Assembly (NCBI GenBank): GCA_015231325.1
Contig: JADGBS010000013.1
Coordinates: 1-38,001, forward strand
Source of the DNA: Oligoflexia bacterium
Lineage (GTDB): Bacteria > Bdellovibrionota > Bacteriovoracia > Bacteriovoracales > Bacteriovoracaceae
Direction of reading: 5' to 3'
Length of the DNA: 38,001 nt
Every line of letters begins with the position of its first letter. Position 1 is the first letter of the stretch. Positions 34,952-38,001 of the stretch are shown here, piece by piece. A program made the position numbers and the translations under genes. Under the pieces are notes generated by a model that worked only from the letters and a program-made list of their open reading frames with translations, did not search any database and had not been told where the DNA came from.

Positions 34952-37330
34952 TTAAACTTTTTCCATATCCCTAAACACATAGGTGGCACAATTTTCTACT
35001 ATCACTCGAAAAGCTTGCCCGTTATTAATTATTCTACTGCAGTATTTTTGTCGACAATCAGCTCGACACTCAGTTCGACATTTGGCACTACCGGTACTAC
35101 AATCGTTTCTACGATTCATTTCAAAGCATATCCATGACACCATCAACGGCAAATTCTGCTCGTCGCAAATGCTAATAATTGGCAAAAATGAAGATGTAAC
35201 CTGAGATGGAATTTTTTGCCCCTCCACCCAATTATAAGCAAATAGTATCTGTGCTGAAGATGCCATCTTTAGTAAAACTTCCGGCACAAAACGATTAGAC
35301 GTATAAAAATAAAAATCAAGAAAAAATGCAACTTGAGGCATATGAGAAAACCGTTCTATCAGTGATAGATGTGCCAAGTTATTAATTCCCAAATAATATT
35401 TCACCTTAGAGTTCGCCTCAGAAATAAACAATTTAAGTATCTCTTCTAAAGTATCAAAATAAGAATCAACCTGATAATTTCTAATCAATGGAGAAAGCGG
35501 AATAAAATATTTTAAGGATGGGCATGGGCCATAAACAGGGATTGATGCCAACGCCTGTTTACCAGCTCTATTAACGGCCAGCAATTTTTCATAACTGAAG
35601 AAAGGAATAATTCTCTCAGTGGCATCCATAGAACCTCCTTCCTGATAAGGATTTAAATTCGCTCGATGACTAAGAAAATCACTCAATTCCTGATCGATTG
35701 CGGTGACTGCTATATCACGCCCCCCCTTCTTTGTTGTAGACAAAATTTGCTGAATAAACTCTTGGGTTTTTTCTTCCCAACATTGATTCAACTTTTGATA
35801 TAACTGATTTTTAATCTTCTTTATGGACGCCAAAGGGATTGGGTTTGTAAAAAAATCAACCTGATCTTTCAGATGCAAATTCACAACAAAACGAGAAAGA
35901 TCTGATTTCGGCAACAATTTTTGTATAGTGGAGGCAGTCGCACAACCTTGCATAGTAACGTCAACAACTTTTTTGTATATCGGAAAAAGCTTATGATCAA
36001 ATGCCGGCAAATCCTTTTGCTTGCTGCATCGCAATAAGTAGATCTCTCCTTTTACTTCCGGTAAAAAATCTAGGCCACCAACAGTTACTACATTATCAAA
36101 TATCGTAATATTAAATGCGTTAAAGCGCACGAAGTTATCTTTTTCCGGAGAAATATACAATAATAAATCTCCACTATTGATAACCATCTGCAATTTTGAA
36201 TCAATATGAATATGCATATGCATGTGCATGTGCATGTGCATGTGCATACGAAATTTCATCCATGATTTATGGCGATTACTTCCCGAGTTATCTATATTTC
36301 CCAAGAACACACCGCGATGTCCTGGATAATCACTTGATAAAATATCTAGATGCCCACCTGGTTGTTGTTGTTGAAAAAAGAAAGCGCTCGTATATTTCCT
36401 CGCAAAAGTTAAACGCATGCGTTGCAATCGCTCACCAAAAATATTTTGTTCAGTAGAACCATGCATTTCATCAAGTAAACGGCGATAAAAGGAAACTACC
36501 TCAAATACATATTCCCTACTCTTCATTCGCCCTTCAATTTTCAAGGCATTCACTCCCGCATCTTGTAAATAATTGAGTAAATTCCCCCCACCCCCGAAAA
36601 GATCATTACAAGAAAAGCAATACTGTTTACGTCTTTTATCTCTGCCCGATGTAAAATGTGTAAAATAATTACGACAAATCTGTGCACACTTGCCACGATT
36701 ACCTGATCTCCCTAGTAACAACCCCGAGGCCAAACACAGGCCGGAGAAAGAGTAACAGAGCGCACCATGAACAAAAACTTCAATCTCAATGTCTGGGACT
36801 GCTAGTTTTAATTCATGAATAGTATTGATATCCAACTCCCTTGCCAATACAACCCTTTTGAATCCCAAACGTCGCGCAACGGTTAATCCGTGATAATTAT
36901 GAATTGCTAATTGAGTTGATGCATGTAAAGGCAATGTTGGAAAATGTTCTTTGATTAAAAAGGCCAGACCCAAATCTTGAACAATCACCCCATCAACTGC
37001 AAATAATGCCAATTCGTTCACTAATTCAAGGACCAGAGGAAGTTCTTGATCAGTAATCAACGTATTGAGTGCCACAAAAATTTTTTTTTGATGAGTTAAA
37101 GCATATTCTTTAAGACGTCTAAATTCCTCTAGCGTAAAATTAGTGGCCGCATCCCTCGCAGAGAAATGCTTTAATCCTAGGTAGACGCTATCAGCTCCGG
37201 CCTTGAACGCCCAAATAGCAGTCGCCAGATCTTTCGCTGGTGCCAACAATTCTGGAATAAAAGAATCACTTACTCGGTGGTGAGACAGCGGACGCCGTAG
37301 GTTTTGTGGGGTTATTTGATCCTGCTTCAA
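34952..37330 (-). CDS. U32 family protein (collagenase-like/tRNA or rRNA hydroxylase type) with Met-His repeat
   Basis: U32 proteins contain an iron-sulfur-like Cys cluster and include RlhA (23S rRNA hydroxylation) and UbiU/TrhP relatives. The N-terminal half matches: PELLAPAKDL, FVALNTLI, the signature EVFVHGALCYSFSGLCLAS (residues 184-202), and cysteines C192, C199, C215, C219, C238 and C241. ALKIEGRMKSREY follows. The C-terminal half is poorly conserved and includes a Cys-rich tail (CRTECRADCRQKYC). A tract MHMHMHMHMHMHIHI (362-376) is encoded by a DNA repeat. The TTG start at 37330 overlaps the upstream gene by 65 bases; no better start was found before PELLAPA. The precise reaction is not known. 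Confidence 0.8.
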   Translation of the reverse strand: MKQDQITPQNLRRPLSHHRVSDSFIPELLAPAKDLATAIWAFKAGADSVYLGLKHFSARDAATNFTLEEFRRLKEYALTHQKKIFVALNTLITDQELPLVLELVNELALFAVDGVIVQDLGLAFLIKEHFPTLPLHASTQLAIHNYHGLTVARRLGFKRVVLARELDINTIHELKLAVPDIEIEVFVHGALCYSFSGLCLASGLLLGRSGNRGKCAQICRNYFTHFTSGRDKRRKQYCFSCNDLFGGGGNLLNYLQDAGVNALKIEGRMKSREYVFEVVSFYRRLLDEMHGSTEQNIFGERLQRMRLTFARKYTSAFFFQQQQPGGHLDILSSDYPGHRGVFLGNIDNSGSNRHKSWMKFRMHMHMHMHMHMHIHIDSKLQMVINSGDLLLYISPEKDNFVRFNAFNITIFDNVVTVGGLDFLPEVKGEIYLLRCSKQKDLPAFDHKLFPIYKKVVDVTMQGCATASTIQKLLPKSDLSRFVVNLHLKDQVDFFTNPIPLASIKKIKNQLYQKLNQCWEEKTQEFIQQILSTTKKGGRDIAVTAIDQELSDFLSHRANLNPYQEGGSMDATERIIPFFSYEKLLAVNRAGKQALASIPVYGPCPSLKYFIPLSPLIRNYQVDSYFDTLEEILKLFISEANSKVKYYLGINNLAHLSLIERFSHMPQVAFFLDFYFYTSNRFVPEVLLKMASSAQILFAYNWVEGQKIPSQVTSSFLPIISICDEQNLPLMVSWICFEMNRRNDCSTGSAKCRTECRADCRQKYCSRIINNGQAFRVIVENCATYVFRDMEKV
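36214..36249 (-). repeat. Six 6-bp units encoding a Met-His tract
   Basis: Units of GCATRT (four identical GCATGT, with GCATAT and GCATAC at the ends) run in frame on the minus strand within the U32 gene. Slippage would add or remove Met-His pairs without frameshift. Confidence 0.85.
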
Positions 37331-37823
37331 TTTCTGCTAAGGCCTTTTTTAAAATCGCTAATTGCTCTTCTAAATCATTTATGCAACGAAGGATATAAGA
37401 TCTCTCACTTTCACCCTTCCTTTCTAAAGTGGAATTGATTAATTTCTCAGACAATTCTATATTTTCTTTATGTTCTAACTGATAGAAATAAGCTCGAAAT
37501 TTATCTACTACAAAATAGTAAAAGTCGATATATTTATCAATCTCCTTTTCTCTAACGTTGAGCTTGATTATATCATCGAATCGATAAAGATAATCAGCAA
37601 CTTTTTTTAATTCTACAGATAGTGCTGCTCCAATCAACGAATGGATATCCATTTGCAACTGATCAATGTACAAAATATTTTTGCTATCGGTATATTCAAA
37701 AATATTTACTTCAAATTTATCCAATGATGCCACCGCAAACTTATAAAAATCTGCCAATAGTTCAATGTTAAAATCTTGATCTATTGTAGGCATGGATAAT
37801 ATCTTTTTATCTTTCGATTCCAT
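37266..37823 (-). CDS. Protein with possible degenerate Hpt-like helical domain
   Basis: A 185-residue, helical protein. Around residue 61 the pattern DIHSLIGAALSVELKKVADYLYRFDDII resembles the phospho-His helix of Hpt domains (usual HSLKG), with Ile where Lys is expected. The C-terminal third is a coiled coil followed by a Pro/Ser tail. The 3' end overlaps the U32 gene start by 65 bases, so it may be cotranslated with it. AGGAGGG lies just before ATG. Hpt-like character is tentative; otherwise the family is unknown. Confidence 0.45.
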   Translation of the reverse strand: MESKDKKILSMPTIDQDFNIELLADFYKFAVASLDKFEVNIFEYTDSKNILYIDQLQMDIHSLIGAALSVELKKVADYLYRFDDIIKLNVREKEIDKYIDFYYFVVDKFRAYFYQLEHKENIELSEKLINSTLERKGESERSYILRCINDLEEQLAILKKALAEIEAGSNNPTKPTASAVSPPSK

Positions 37824-38001
37824 ACCCTCCTATCGACAATATGCAAAAGAAATATTAATCTTTAATTTTTCTTTAATTTCATTGATCTTTTATATATTAA
37901 TAATTGATTTAAATAATATAGTAATACAATAATATACCGATATGTACGAGAATACACAAAGGATTGTGCAAGATACCACTAATTTCCACAGTTTTACCAT
38001 C
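37824..38001. other. AT-rich upstream region, nothing recognised
   Basis: This holds the upstream region of the minus-strand operon; no clear promoter was found. It is cut by the window edge. Confidence 0.4.

Noticed and set aside
36196-36456. 86-residue ORF with Ala/Cys/Tyr repeats on the plus strand
   Set aside because: It is the antisense reading of the Met-His repeat in the U32 gene.

Overview
The window looks like chromosomal DNA of a low-GC Gram-negative bacterium using the standard bacterial code, with TGA, TAA and TAG all acting as stops. Signal peptides, a lipobox protein, a periplasm-facing transpeptidase, an HD-GYP protein with a long N-terminal domain and a deltaproteobacterial-style MinD/FlhG ATPase suggest a Bdellovibrionota- or deltaproteobacteria-like lineage. 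That placement is an inference; no rRNA or other strong marker is present.

Left part (1-10.8 kb). The end of cheR and a response regulator are followed by a convergent response regulator with a degenerate HD-GYP domain. A divergent promoter region with a perfect 30-bp palindrome separates it from a rightward gene set: an actin-like ATPase, a PilZ protein, a MinD-like ATPase that appears to start at an ATT codon overlapping the PilZ stop, a small membrane protein, a HEAT-repeat protein and three coiled-coil proteins. I cannot match this set to a described system. It resembles a cytoskeletal or positioning machine with a possible c-di-GMP input, and is the best candidate here for something new. 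The N-terminal half of FeoB follows.

The break at ~10.80 kb. The FeoB reading frame stops making sense exactly where an N-terminal CheB fragment arrives from the other strand. Both genes have lost their 3' parts and meet tail to tail. With cheR at the left edge and the rest of the che genes to the right, this is what an inversion between cheB and feoB (or an assembly/amplification chimera) would leave.

Che and partner-switching operon (10.8-18.6 kb, minus strand). In transcription order it holds a receiver-PP2C phosphatase, an RsbW-like kinase, a STAS protein, a hybrid CheA with a receiver domain, a chemoreceptor, CheW and truncated CheB. A CheA signal could be passed to an anti-sigma/anti-anti-sigma switch.

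Middle (18.9-29.5 kb). There is a possible HigBA-like toxin-antitoxin pair, a frameshifted M3-family oligoendopeptidase, a YjbQ-family protein, an exported protein of unknown function, tRNA-Asn(GTT), an Rpn-family nuclease, RsgA, an exported START-like protein ahead of cobU and cobS, and a penicillin-binding transpeptidase.

Right part (30-38 kb). An RmlC-type epimerase, a large exported protein of unknown function, a lipoprotein with an unknown partner, a U32 family protein with a Met-His repeat tract, and a possible Hpt-like protein.

A theme across the window is short tandem duplications (6-16 bp units, 2-6 copies), many at gene starts, ends or 5' leaders. Together with the frameshifted peptidase and the broken feoB and cheB, they suggest a genome prone to slippage and rearrangement, or assembly problems.
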